A stretch of 17,370 bases of DNA from Candidatus Aminicenantota bacterium (GCA_027365515.1 DAHXMK010000271.1:1-17370), one strand, 5' to 3'. Shown: positions 6,860 through 13,934, numbered from the stretch's first letter. Notes: a model not told the origin generated them from the sequence alone. Translations and numbers: made by a program.

Positions 6860-7776
6860 TGAGCAGTATTCCGCATCCCATACCGTACCAAGGAAGCAAG
6901 CGAAACTTGGCAGCAGACATTCTCCGTTACTTCCCGCCGAAGTTCGACACGCTCTACGAGCCTTTCGCAGGTTCCGCCGCCATCACGATAGCGGCGGCTG
7001 CTAGCGGACTTGGCAAGCGCTACTCCATCAATGATCTGAATAAGCCGCTGATGGACCTTTGGCATGCCATCATTGAAACCCCCGAGAAAATTACCGTCGA
7101 GTATGAGCATTTGTGGCGGGGCCAACTTGTTGAACCTCGGTCTTTTTATGACAGAACAAGAGAGGAATTCAACAAGACGGGACACCCGGACCTTTTTCTT
7201 TATCTTCTGGCGAGGTGCGTCAAGGGATCGGTGAGATATAACTCACAAGGCGAGTTCAATCAGAGCCCGGACAATAGGCGCATGGGAATGCGGCCCGAGG
7301 TGATGCGGAAGCAGGTTCTCGGGGTATCATACTACCTCAAGAAGAGGACCGCGATATCTTCCGTAAACTACCGAGACGCGCTGAAGAATGCAACTCCCGC
7401 TGATCTTGTCTATATGGACCCTCCCTACCAAGGGGTGTGTGGAAACAGGGACACTCGCTATCTCCAGAGCGTCCAGTACTGCGAGTTCGTGGAGGTGCTC
7501 GATACACTGAACACCAGAGGCATTCGGTATTTGGTAAGCTACGATGGCAGAACAGGGAACAAAAGGTTCGGCAGGTCCTTGCCGGATGAATTGAATTTGA
7601 CCCTGGTTGAATTGTACGCGGGCCGTTCTTCGCAAGCCACGCTTCTTGGCAGGGATGACGTGACTATCGAATCGCTCTATCTGTCTCCCAAGTTGGCCGA
7701 TGAACTGTCCCATGTCCCGGTCTTGTACCGGTATACTCGCGGCGAACAACTGTGCTTAAGGGAGGGCCACCGATGA
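6859..7776 (+). CDS. D12-class (Dam-like) DNA adenine methyltransferase
   Basis: It should transfer methyl from SAM to adenine N6 in a specific DNA site, here probably protecting against the adjacent nuclease. The 305-residue protein has the alpha-class order: motif X IPYQGSKRNLAADILRYFP (8-26), SAM motif I YEPFAGSAAITIA (33-45), INDLNKPLMDLWHAI (57-71), a variable target-recognition region, then motif IV DLVYMDPPYQG (182-192). The ATG at 6859 is chosen because motif X begins right after it. An open frame extends upstream to 6646 but lies over the methyltransferase fragment in another frame. The 3' end overlaps the next gene by 4 bp (ATGA). Base composition is visibly lower in GC than the flanking core genes. 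Target specificity is unknown. Confidence 0.92.
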   Translation: MSSIPHPIPYQGSKRNLAADILRYFPPKFDTLYEPFAGSAAITIAAAASGLGKRYSINDLNKPLMDLWHAIIETPEKITVEYEHLWRGQLVEPRSFYDRTREEFNKTGHPDLFLYLLARCVKGSVRYNSQGEFNQSPDNRRMGMRPEVMRKQVLGVSYYLKKRTAISSVNYRDALKNATPADLVYMDPPYQGVCGNRDTRYLQSVQYCEFVEVLDTLNTRGIRYLVSYDGRTGNKRFGRSLPDELNLTLVELYAGRSSQATLLGRDDVTIESLYLSPKLADELSHVPVLYRYTRGEQLCLREGHR

Positions 7777-8495
7777 CCTCAAGGAAACTGCCATCTGAAT
7801 TCCTCAAGAGATGCAAGGCGGTGACGGCGAAGCGTCCTCGTACCGTCATTGATCATATCCTCAAGCATGGACAAATCACAACCGAGGAATTGAAGGAGCG
7901 ATATGGCTACAATCATCCGCCAAGAGCAGCGCGCGACGTTCGGGAGCAAGGAATTCCGCTGGAAACATTCCGGGTAGTTGGCAGTGACGGACGCAAGATC
8001 GGCGCTTACCGGTTTGGCGACCCAAGGAAGACACGGTTCTCGAGACTAACCGGGAGAACAGCTTTCGGTAATAAGTTGAAAGCGCAACTCATAAGGCTGA
8101 ATGGATGCCGTTGCGCCATATACCTAGAAGAGTTTGGTGAAACACTGCTCCAGATAGACCATCGCATACCATTTGAAGTGGCTGGGGACGCCGGAGAGAG
8201 AATGAATAATCCAGCCTCATATATGCTCCTCTGCGGTTCGGCCAACCGCGCCAAGTCATGGTCGTGCGAACACTGTGTGAATTGGAAGGAAATGAAGAAG
8301 CCGGAGATTTGCAGCAAATGCTACTGGGCTTATCCGGAAGATTATGAACATATAGCAATGCAGCAGATTCGCCGCATGGACATCATGTGGGCAGGCAAAG
8401 AGGTTGCCGCCTATGATCGTTTGAGAAAGCGAACAATGGAACTTCAGAAGGATCCTCCCGCATTCGTTAAGGAAATCATCGAGAAGCACTTGTGA
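7773..8495 (+). CDS. Putative HNH restriction endonuclease with zinc-knuckle cysteines
   Basis: Likely the restriction partner of the D12 methyltransferase. In the 240-residue protein, residues 20-85 look like a winged helix-turn-helix (VIDHILKHGQITTEELKERYG at 25-45 is the first part). The middle resembles a beta-beta-alpha-metal (HNH) nuclease: LLQIDHRIPFEVAGD (125-139) with D129 and H130, and ANRAKSW (157-163) with N158. Cysteines occur as C112/C114, C154, C165/C168 and C180/C183, and the last two CxxC pairs suggest a structural zinc. The start at 7773 has GGGAGGG upstream and overlaps the methyltransferase stop, so the two are co-translated. A sampled 60-base row (8161-8220) is about 50% GC, against about 68% in a carB row (15841-15900). 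Nuclease activity and recognition site are inferred, not shown. Confidence 0.78.
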   Translation: MTSRKLPSEFLKRCKAVTAKRPRTVIDHILKHGQITTEELKERYGYNHPPRAARDVREQGIPLETFRVVGSDGRKIGAYRFGDPRKTRFSRLTGRTAFGNKLKAQLIRLNGCRCAIYLEEFGETLLQIDHRIPFEVAGDAGERMNNPASYMLLCGSANRAKSWSCEHCVNWKEMKKPEICSKCYWAYPEDYEHIAMQQIRRMDIMWAGKEVAAYDRLRKRTMELQKDPPAFVKEIIEKHL

Positions 8496-8499
8496 CTGA

Positions 8500-8646
8500 C
8501 GGCGCGGCGTGCCGAAGCTTCAGATTCTCACCATCGCCGAACTGCTTAACGGCAAGCGCCCCGAGCTTCCCCGCTTCGCCCCAAGCGCCACGTTCAAGAA
8601 GGCGCCGAAGAAAGAGGCCGACGACAAGAAGCAGGGGCTTTTCTGA
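8500..8646 (+). pseudogene. C-terminal fragment of the disrupted N-4/N-6 DNA methyltransferase
   Basis: Four bases after the nuclease stop, an in-frame stretch reads RRGVPKLQILTIAELLNGK and continues for about 28 residues through ATFKKAPKK and DDKKQGLF to TGA 8644-8646. This is the characteristic tail of the same methyltransferase family as the fragment at 6704: a conserved strand with the ILTI-ELL-GK motif, a lysine-rich linker with TFKKAP, and a short LF ending. A stop lies directly upstream in frame (8497-8499) and no Shine-Dalgarno precedes the internal GTG (8509), so it is probably untranslated. It is in a different frame from the N-terminal piece. Its stop codon merges with the first heptamer of the right-flank repeats. 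Confidence 0.8.
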
Positions 8647-8813
8647 GTGCCGAGTGATGAGTGCTGAGTGCTGAGTAAAAAATTGCAAGTACCACGCACT
8701 CGCCACTCAGTCCTCATGACTCAGTCCTGGCTCTAGGAAAAGTGCTGAGATATGAGTGCTGAGGGGAGGTACTTGTCATCTTTTACTCAGTCCTCAGTCC
8801 TCAGTCCCCAGTC
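8645..8813. repeat. Right-flank heptamer repeat tract (GAGTGCT and CTCAGTC families)
   Basis: Five contiguous in-phase 7-mers, GAGTGCC, GAGTGAT, GAGTGCT, GAGTGCT, GAGTAAA, occupy 8645-8679. ACTCAGT recurs at 8705 and 8719, a 14-bp step. CTCAGTC occurs three times plus CCCAGTC at 8786-8813, again period 7. The left half reads GAGTnnn and the right half is its approximate reverse complement (GACTGAG on the minus strand), so the tract could fold into a long imperfect hairpin. It lies in the 293-bp gap 8647-8939, where no gene is seen. Confidence 0.85.
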
Positions 8814-8848
8814 CTGAGCGTTGAGTGCGGATGCCGGCTGCGAATGAT

Positions 8849-8903
8849 TTGCATCCTTCACTTCTAACTTCTCACTTGCTTCCCTTCGCCCCCTTCGTGT
8901 CCT
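8849..8903. repeat. Right-flank inverted copy of the two left-flank modules
   Basis: Read on the minus strand, 8903-8884 matches 4581-4600 at 17 of 20 positions, and 8877-8849 matches 4663-4691 at 24 of 29 positions, in the same order. Here the two modules are 6 nt apart; at the left edge the GAGGTTA array separates them by 62 nt. The block ends shortly before the stop of the DUF2752 gene. Confidence 0.7.
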
Positions 8904-8939
8904 TTGCGCCGCATTCGTGAACCTGCTCGCGTGGGAGGG

Positions 8940-9356
8940 TCAGATGCCCGCGTGCCAGAGGTAGGCCCAGTTGGCGAGAAAACCAGCCAGCAGGATGAGC
9001 CAGAGCCACTTGTCCTCTCTGGAGGTGGTGTCGAAGAAGAGGTCCCTTTTCCAAAAGAGCCTGATTACAAGGCCTGCTGAGAACCAGACGGCGAGCGCGG
9101 AAAGAACGATGAAGAAAAAGGGGTGGAACAGAAAGGCCTCCACGAAGTGGCCGGAGAGCATGGCGAACCCCATGCGGGTCACGCCGCACGACGGGCACGG
9201 GTGGCCGGTGGCGATGTGGAAGCCGCACGGGGGAATCCACCGTTCCGGCAGGAGCTTGACGCAAAGGCCGAGCGCCCCGAGTATGAGAAGGCCTAAGCCC
9301 ACGAATGGCCAGGCCGGCACCGCCCCCTTCACGTGAAAGGGCGCGCGGATTTTCAT
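8940..9356 (-). CDS. DUF2752 integral membrane protein
   Basis: The 138-residue protein has the DUF2752 signature: CGFHIATGHPCPSCGVTRMG (44-63) with C44, C54 and C57, followed by FHPFFF (77-82). About three membrane segments are visible (roughly 17-35, 75-100 and 116-134). The function is unknown; the cysteine cluster on a membrane loop could bind metal or form disulfides. The ATG (9354-9356) overlaps the stop of the DUF4340 gene (ATGA), with only a weak Shine-Dalgarno, so it should be translated by coupling as the last gene of the ABC operon. A longer upstream reading of this frame overlaps the DUF4340 coding region and is not used. It is the last core gene before the island repeats. Confidence 0.85.
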   Translation of the reverse strand: MKIRAPFHVKGAVPAWPFVGLGLLILGALGLCVKLLPERWIPPCGFHIATGHPCPSCGVTRMGFAMLSGHFVEAFLFHPFFFIVLSALAVWFSAGLVIRLFWKRDLFFDTTSREDKWLWLILLAGFLANWAYLWHAGI

Positions 9357-10669
9357 TTTCCGCTCGCGGCTTGAAGCGCCAGCCGGGCCGTCTTCCAGTC
9401 GTCCTTGGCGATCGCCAAAGCGACGTCTCGCCCCTTTGGCCGCGCGTAACACGAGCCGTCTTTCCCTTCAAAGAGCCCGTCGCTCTCCTCCCATCCTTTG
9501 CCCTTGACCGTGATCGTCAAAGAAGGCTGGCCAAGGTTGAGAGCCTCCATCTCTCCCCCCGCGAAGGCCTTCGTGCCCTTCAAGTCCGAGAGCGCCGTGA
9601 AGAGGGCGGGGCCGTTGTCGGGCTTCGCCCCCGCAGTTTTTTCCAGCGACCACATCCCCTTGGCGTCCTTGGTGATGGCCAGGTTGAAGGCGCCCTTGAC
9701 CTCGATCCTGTCGGCGTCGAACGGGTCGCGGGCGAAGAGCGCGAGCGAGCGAAGCTCTTGAGGGTCTTGAAAGAGCGACTTGATGGAATTGGATGAAACC
9801 GCGAAAACCGAAGGCCTGTCCGAGCTGTAGGCATATATCAGCGCCTTCTTCGGATCGCCGCCGGCAACTGTGGAGCCAAGCATCACGGTGACGGTCGCCC
9901 CGGGCTTCGTCCCCAGCTTGATGACCTTGTCCGGCGGGGCAAGGCCGTATTTGGAGAAATCAGCGGGGTTATCCTCCACCACGTGGTCTATGGGACAGAG
10001 GCAGGCGTCGTCGAGAATGCCCTGGAGCTTTGCCCCGTCTCCAGCGTCCTTGAACGGCGCCGTCACCCGCCAAGCTCCGTCGGCGCGGCTGAAGGCGAGA
10101 AGGTCGTGCCCCCCGGAGGTCATCGAAAAGCTGGTGACGTCCTGCTCCGGAGAGGCGACAAGCTCTTTCGATCTGAAGTCTCCGGCCGGCCGCAGCAGCG
10201 TATCTTCAAGGCTCTTGGGGACGAGCGCGACCTTCCCGTTGGCCCTGACGTAAAGCCCGGCGTCCAGCGGGGCATCGGCGCCGACCTCCAGGGTCGCGCG
10301 GCCGCTCTTCGCTTCAATGGTCCAGGTGGCGCGAGGCGGCTCAAGTCCGAGGTCCTTAAGAGAGGCGTCATCCACCCAGCGGGTGACGCTTGCTCCTCCC
10401 AGTTCGTCGGTGAAGCCGGTCACGCCGTAGCGGTCCGCCTTGTCGGCGACCGGCGCCACGATGTTCCAGCTTTCCTCGGCGCCGCTCTTGAGCGAAACCG
10501 GCTGGAAGCCGGTCCTCGAGAGCGAGGCCACGTCTTTGAACTTCGCCGGGAAGAGCTTGGACGATTGCTCCTTGACCTCGCCCGATGAGGGCATCTTGCG
10601 CTCGAAAAGAAGAATGAAGAGAGCGAGCGCCGCGATGATTCCCAGCAAGACCCACGTGGAGCGCTTCAT
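9353..10669 (-). CDS. DUF4340 domain protein, probable ABC-complex accessory
   Basis: The 438-residue protein starts with a single membrane anchor (residues 6-23, VLLGIIAALALFILLFER) followed by a long extracytoplasmic part with repeated beta-rich DUF4340 units, such as SWNIVAPVADKADRYGVTGF (67-86) and WRVTAPF later. Proteins of this family are commonly encoded beside GldG-like ABC auxiliary proteins, as here. The ATG is 1 bp after the stop of the GldG-like gene, with GGAGG about 7 nt upstream inside that gene. The molecular role is unknown; it may act in the outer part of the transporter complex. Residues 52-60 (RTGFQPVSL) are encoded by a DNA palindrome that looks repeat-derived. Confidence 0.82.
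   Translation of the reverse strand: MKRSTWVLLGIIAALALFILLFERKMPSSGEVKEQSSKLFPAKFKDVASLSRTGFQPVSLKSGAEESWNIVAPVADKADRYGVTGFTDELGGASVTRWVDDASLKDLGLEPPRATWTIEAKSGRATLEVGADAPLDAGLYVRANGKVALVPKSLEDTLLRPAGDFRSKELVASPEQDVTSFSMTSGGHDLLAFSRADGAWRVTAPFKDAGDGAKLQGILDDACLCPIDHVVEDNPADFSKYGLAPPDKVIKLGTKPGATVTVMLGSTVAGGDPKKALIYAYSSDRPSVFAVSSNSIKSLFQDPQELRSLALFARDPFDADRIEVKGAFNLAITKDAKGMWSLEKTAGAKPDNGPALFTALSDLKGTKAFAGGEMEALNLGQPSLTITVKGKGWEESDGLFEGKDGSCYARPKGRDVALAIAKDDWKTARLALQAASGK
10497..10513. repeat. REP-like palindrome inside the DUF4340 gene
   Basis: ACCGGCT (10497-10503) and AGCCGGT (10507-10513) pair perfectly around GGA. A second small dyad, CCTCG and CGAGG, follows at 10514-10527. On the minus strand the core reads GGCTTCCAGCC, close to the GGCTTCCAACC core of the palindrome at 4719-4745. 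It encodes residues TGFQPV of the DUF4340 protein. Confidence 0.5.
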
Positions 10670-10670
10670 A

Positions 10671-12122
10671 TCAGCGCCTCCGCTTCAAAAAGACGTACAG
10701 GCCCAAGGCCACAACGAGCGCCGGCAGAATGAAGGTCAATGAGATGAAGATGAAATTGGCCTGCGAGCCGGTCAAGCTCAGGTGTGTCTCGATGGCCGTC
10801 TTTGGCGGAATCGCCAGGCGCGCCTCCTGGTTGAGCAGCCAGTGGGCGGCGTTCAAGCAAAAGAGCAGGTTTCCGGGACCGGACTGGATCAGCCCGTCGG
10901 CGACTATCTCCGAATTGCCGACCACCACCAGCCTCGTTCCTTTGTCTTTCTTGTCCGACGAAACGGCAGCCGCCAGCGTCAGCGGGCCCGGAACGTCCTT
11001 CGGGTCTTTCTGGACGGCGTCCAGGTGGGTAAGGTCCCTTTCGCCCCACGCCTTCGCGCTGCTTCTGGCCAGATACTCCGCCTTATAAGCGGCGTCTTGA
11101 GGTGTTCCAAGGCCAAGGGGCCTTGCCAGCGCGAAGAGAATCGGGAGCTGGTTTCCAGCCAGGTCCTTGGTCACGGGATGGTTGGACAGGTCCACCGCAT
11201 AGAAGGTCTGCGCGCCCAAGAGCGGCACGGCCGCCTCCGGGTCAATGGCTATGGCGTCCTCCAACGTTACGCCCCACTTCGCCAGCAGCGATTCAAGGCC
11301 GGAGGGAACGAAGGAGGGGGACTTGCCCTGGCTCAACAAGGGGTCGGCGAAAACGAGCATCCGCCCGCCCGATGCAAGGTACTTGTCAAGAATGGCCGCC
11401 TCGGGAGGCGTGAATGGGTACTGAGGCCCGGCGACGACTACGAGCGACGCGCCGGCCGGGACCGAGTCCTTGCCCAGCGTTTGCAACTCCTTCAGCTCCG
11501 CGCCTTCGTGGCCGAGGCGCTCCCTGAAGGTGTCAATGGTCTGGCCGCGCTGGCCTTGCGCGCTCCTCTCCCCGTGGCCGGCCGTGAAATAGATCACCGG
11601 CTTTACGGGGTTGAGGACGTCGAGGATGGCGTTGGTGAAAGCCTCCTCGGCCTTGAAGTCCTTGACCTTGGGCGGGCCGCCGTACTGATAGCCGGAGAAA
11701 TCGTAATCCACCATCTGGTCCTTCTCGACGTACTTGCTCCGGCTTCCCGAGGAGAAGACCACGACGTTCGCGACGCCGACGCTGTACCGCTTGGCAAGCT
11801 CCTCCATTCTGGCCTTCTGCCTGTCGGGGTCAATGTACTCGACGCGCACCTTGCCCTTGCCAGCTTCAACGTAGGCCGAAAGGAGGTTTTTCACCTTCTC
11901 GAACAGCTCGTCGTTGGGGGCCAGAAAGACGACCACGTCCAGCGGCTCCTTCAAGCCTTCAATCACTTTCTTGGTCTGCTGCGATATCGAGTAGGAGGAG
12001 GAGGCGGTCAAGTCCCATCGCTTGTAGTGGCGGAAGCTCAGGTAGTTGACGATCGCGAACAGGGCGAGGAGCGCCGCCAGAACGATGCCCCAGTTAGCCG
12101 TGCGTAAGGCGCGTGCTTTCAT
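10671..12122 (-). CDS. GldG-like ABC transporter auxiliary protein
   Basis: The 483-residue protein has an N-terminal membrane segment (about 9-28), a large extracytoplasmic domain, and a C-terminal membrane segment (about 455-477) followed by KRRR. The motif LTASSSYSISQQTKKVIEGL (38-57) and the PVIYFTAGHGE segment are typical of the GldG/ABC-auxiliary family (PF09822 type). These proteins pair with a GldF-like permease and a GldA-like ATPase. In Bacteroidetes this set was linked to gliding, but in other phyla the substrate is unknown. The ATG overlaps the permease stop (ATGA), with GGGAGG about 8 nt upstream. A 441-codon antisense frame opposite this gene is a composition artefact. Confidence 0.88.
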   Translation of the reverse strand: MKARALRTANWGIVLAALLALFAIVNYLSFRHYKRWDLTASSSYSISQQTKKVIEGLKEPLDVVVFLAPNDELFEKVKNLLSAYVEAGKGKVRVEYIDPDRQKARMEELAKRYSVGVANVVVFSSGSRSKYVEKDQMVDYDFSGYQYGGPPKVKDFKAEEAFTNAILDVLNPVKPVIYFTAGHGERSAQGQRGQTIDTFRERLGHEGAELKELQTLGKDSVPAGASLVVVAGPQYPFTPPEAAILDKYLASGGRMLVFADPLLSQGKSPSFVPSGLESLLAKWGVTLEDAIAIDPEAAVPLLGAQTFYAVDLSNHPVTKDLAGNQLPILFALARPLGLGTPQDAAYKAEYLARSSAKAWGERDLTHLDAVQKDPKDVPGPLTLAAAVSSDKKDKGTRLVVVGNSEIVADGLIQSGPGNLLFCLNAAHWLLNQEARLAIPPKTAIETHLSLTGSQANFIFISLTFILPALVVALGLYVFLKRRR

Positions 12123-12862
12123 CGCGAGAACCTCCCGGCCTCGAGGGCCTCGTAGGAGAGGGCAAGAAAGAGGCCGGTGCCGCTTAGAAGATAGACGACG
12201 GCGCGCGAATCCAGGAGCCCCTTGCTGAAATTCTGGACGATGGACCAGAGGTCAACGTACTCAAGGACGCCTTTCCACATGGGATCAGTGACAAGAAAAC
12301 CCAGGATGGAGACGCAGAGAAGAAGGATGAGAATGGCGAAGGCCGTTATAGCAGCCACGAGCTGGTTTCTCGCGGCGAGGCTGGTAAAGAGGCCGATCGA
12401 GATGAAGAAAGCGCCGAGCAGCAGAACGCCTACGTAACCTCCAACCACCGGCCCCCAGTCAACCTGGGAGAAGCGGGTGAGGACCCATACGTAGAGAAGC
12501 GTCGGAACCCAGCAGGCCAGATAGAGCCCCATCGCCGCCAGGTATTTTCCGGCGATGACTCCGAAATCGCTCACCGGCGCGGTCAGGAGGGTTTCCATCG
12601 TCCCAGTCTTTCTCTCCTCCGCTCCAAGCTTCATGGTGATGGCCGGGACGGTCACGATGACGAAGAGCCAGAAGAAGAGGCTCCCTCCGAAAAAGAGGCC
12701 CAGCGGCGAAGCCATTGATGCCCCCGGCTGGCTCAGCGCCGTCATTATGACGGAGAAGATGAAGCCGTTCATCAGAAGAAAAGCGGCGATCACGATGTAG
12801 GCCATCGGCGCGTAGAAGTAGGACTGGAGCTCCTTTCTTGCAATGGCTATCGTCCCTTTCAT
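12119..12862 (-). CDS. ABC-2 type permease, GldF-like
   Basis: The 247-residue inner-membrane protein has about six hydrophobic segments. The conserved ABC-2 motif PAITMKLGAEERKTGTMETL follows the second of them and continues with LLTAPVS, the coupling region typical of GldF/NosY-type permeases. It should form the transport channel with the ATPase encoded upstream. A strong Shine-Dalgarno (AAGGAGGT) lies 7 nt before the ATG, and the ATG overlaps the ATPase stop by 4 bp. The substrate is not predictable. Confidence 0.9.
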   Translation of the reverse strand: MKGTIAIARKELQSYFYAPMAYIVIAAFLLMNGFIFSVIMTALSQPGASMASPLGLFFGGSLFFWLFVIVTVPAITMKLGAEERKTGTMETLLTAPVSDFGVIAGKYLAAMGLYLACWVPTLLYVWVLTRFSQVDWGPVVGGYVGVLLLGAFFISIGLFTSLAARNQLVAAITAFAILILLLCVSILGFLVTDPMWKGVLEYVDLWSIVQNFSKGLLDSRAVVYLLSGTGLFLALSYEALEAGRFSR

Positions 12863-13827
12863 GCAAGCACCTCCTTCTCGCCGCCGTCAGGTTCGTTCTC
12901 GTCGGTCGTAAGGGACAAGAACGCCTCTTCGAGCGAAACTCGCGACGTTGACATCTCAAGGATGGGAAGGCGCGCCTCGGCCAGCGCCCAGAAGATCGCC
13001 TCGCGCGCGGCGTCGCCCTTTGAGACGAGAAGGCGGAACCGCGAACGGCCGTCATTCTCGTCCAGCTTTTCGATTCGCTCGACGCCGGGGACTGACGATA
13101 GGCAGCCCTCGGCGGCGGCGGCATCTCCCACGACACGGCAGACCAGCGTGTCACCGGCCGAAAGGCTCCTGCCGAGGTCCTCGACGCGGCCATCGTAAAG
13201 AAGCGCGCCGCGGTGGATGATGAGCGCCCGGCTGCAAATCGCTTCCACTTCCGGCAGGATATGGGTGGAGAGGATCACCGTATGCTGGGCGGATAGAGAC
13301 TTGATCAGGTCCCTGGTCCGCACGATCTGCGCCGGGTCGAGGCCCACGGTCGGCTCGTCCAGGATGAGAACCGGCGGGTCGGCCAGCAGCGCGTCGGCCA
13401 GGCCGATCCTCTGCCGGTACCCTTTTGAGCAGGAGCCTATTATCTTTTCAAGGACGTCGCCCGTCTCGGTCATGCCGGCGACCTCCGATATGCGCTTTGA
13501 GCGCCTTCTTCTTGGAACGCCCTTCAAGGCGGCACGGAAGCCGAGGTATTCCCTAACGCGCAGCTCCTCGTAGAGGGGGTTGTTCTCGGGCAGGTAGCCG
13601 ATGTTCCGCCTGGTCTCCATCGGCGCTTCGATGACGCTTTGCCCGTTGACGAAAGCCTCGCCCTCGGTTGGCTGAATGTATCCGGTCACCATGCGGATCG
13701 TCGTCGTCTTGCCGGCGCCGTTCGGCCCCAAGAACCCGACGACCTCCCCTTTCGCAACTTTGAAGGAGACGTCCCTTACAGCGTTCACCGTGCCGAATTT
13801 CTTGGCAAGGCGGCTTGCTTCAATCAT
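12859..13827 (-). CDS. ABC transporter ATP-binding protein, GldA-like
   Basis: The 322-residue nucleotide-binding protein has Walker A GPNGAGKT (34-41), a Q-loop region GYLPENNPLY (77-86) with E in place of the usual Q, signature CSKGYRQR (133-140) instead of LSGGQ, Walker B VLILDEP (153-159), and the switch histidine H189 in STHIL. LPENNPLY and SKGYRQR are common to GldA-like, NosF-like and other ABC-2 exporters, so the substitutions are family features and not damage. About 80 C-terminal residues form an accessory region. It is the first gene of the operon, with a near-perfect Shine-Dalgarno AAAGGAGGT (13833-13841) 5 nt before the ATG. No clear promoter was seen in the 107-bp upstream gap, so read-through from the 116-residue gene is possible. 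Confidence 0.92.
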   Translation of the reverse strand: MIEASRLAKKFGTVNAVRDVSFKVAKGEVVGFLGPNGAGKTTTIRMVTGYIQPTEGEAFVNGQSVIEAPMETRRNIGYLPENNPLYEELRVREYLGFRAALKGVPRRRRSKRISEVAGMTETGDVLEKIIGSCSKGYRQRIGLADALLADPPVLILDEPTVGLDPAQIVRTRDLIKSLSAQHTVILSTHILPEVEAICSRALIIHRGALLYDGRVEDLGRSLSAGDTLVCRVVGDAAAAEGCLSSVPGVERIEKLDENDGRSRFRLLVSKGDAAREAIFWALAEARLPILEMSTSRVSLEEAFLSLTTDENEPDGGEKEVLA

Positions 13828-13866
13828 CCACTACCTCCTTTGGATGGGAAACGCGGGCGGCTCGCC

Positions 13867-13886
13867 GGCCGGGGGACTCCCCAGCC
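13867..13886. other. GC-rich hairpin ahead of the ABC operon
   Basis: On the minus strand GGCTGGGG and CCCCCGGCC pair around AGT, with one bulged C and one U-G pair. It lies between the 116-residue gene and the ABC operon, some 25 nt upstream of that operon's Shine-Dalgarno. No strong T-run follows, so partial attenuation or a dispersed GC-rich palindrome are both possible. Confidence 0.35.
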
Positions 13887-13934
13887 TTCGTTGGAGGCCG
13901 CCGGAGCATTACTTGGATGTCATTTTCGTCCGTG

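Noticed and set aside
8872..9471. 199-residue minus-strand frame over the DUF2752 gene
   Set aside because: It is a different frame from DUF2752; its end simply translates the flanking repeat (KDTKGAKGSK) and it lacks the conserved cysteine motif.
10782..12107. 441-codon open frame on the plus strand
   Set aside because: It is exactly antisense to the well-supported GldG-like gene; long antisense frames are expected in GC-rich coding DNA, and it shows no domain.
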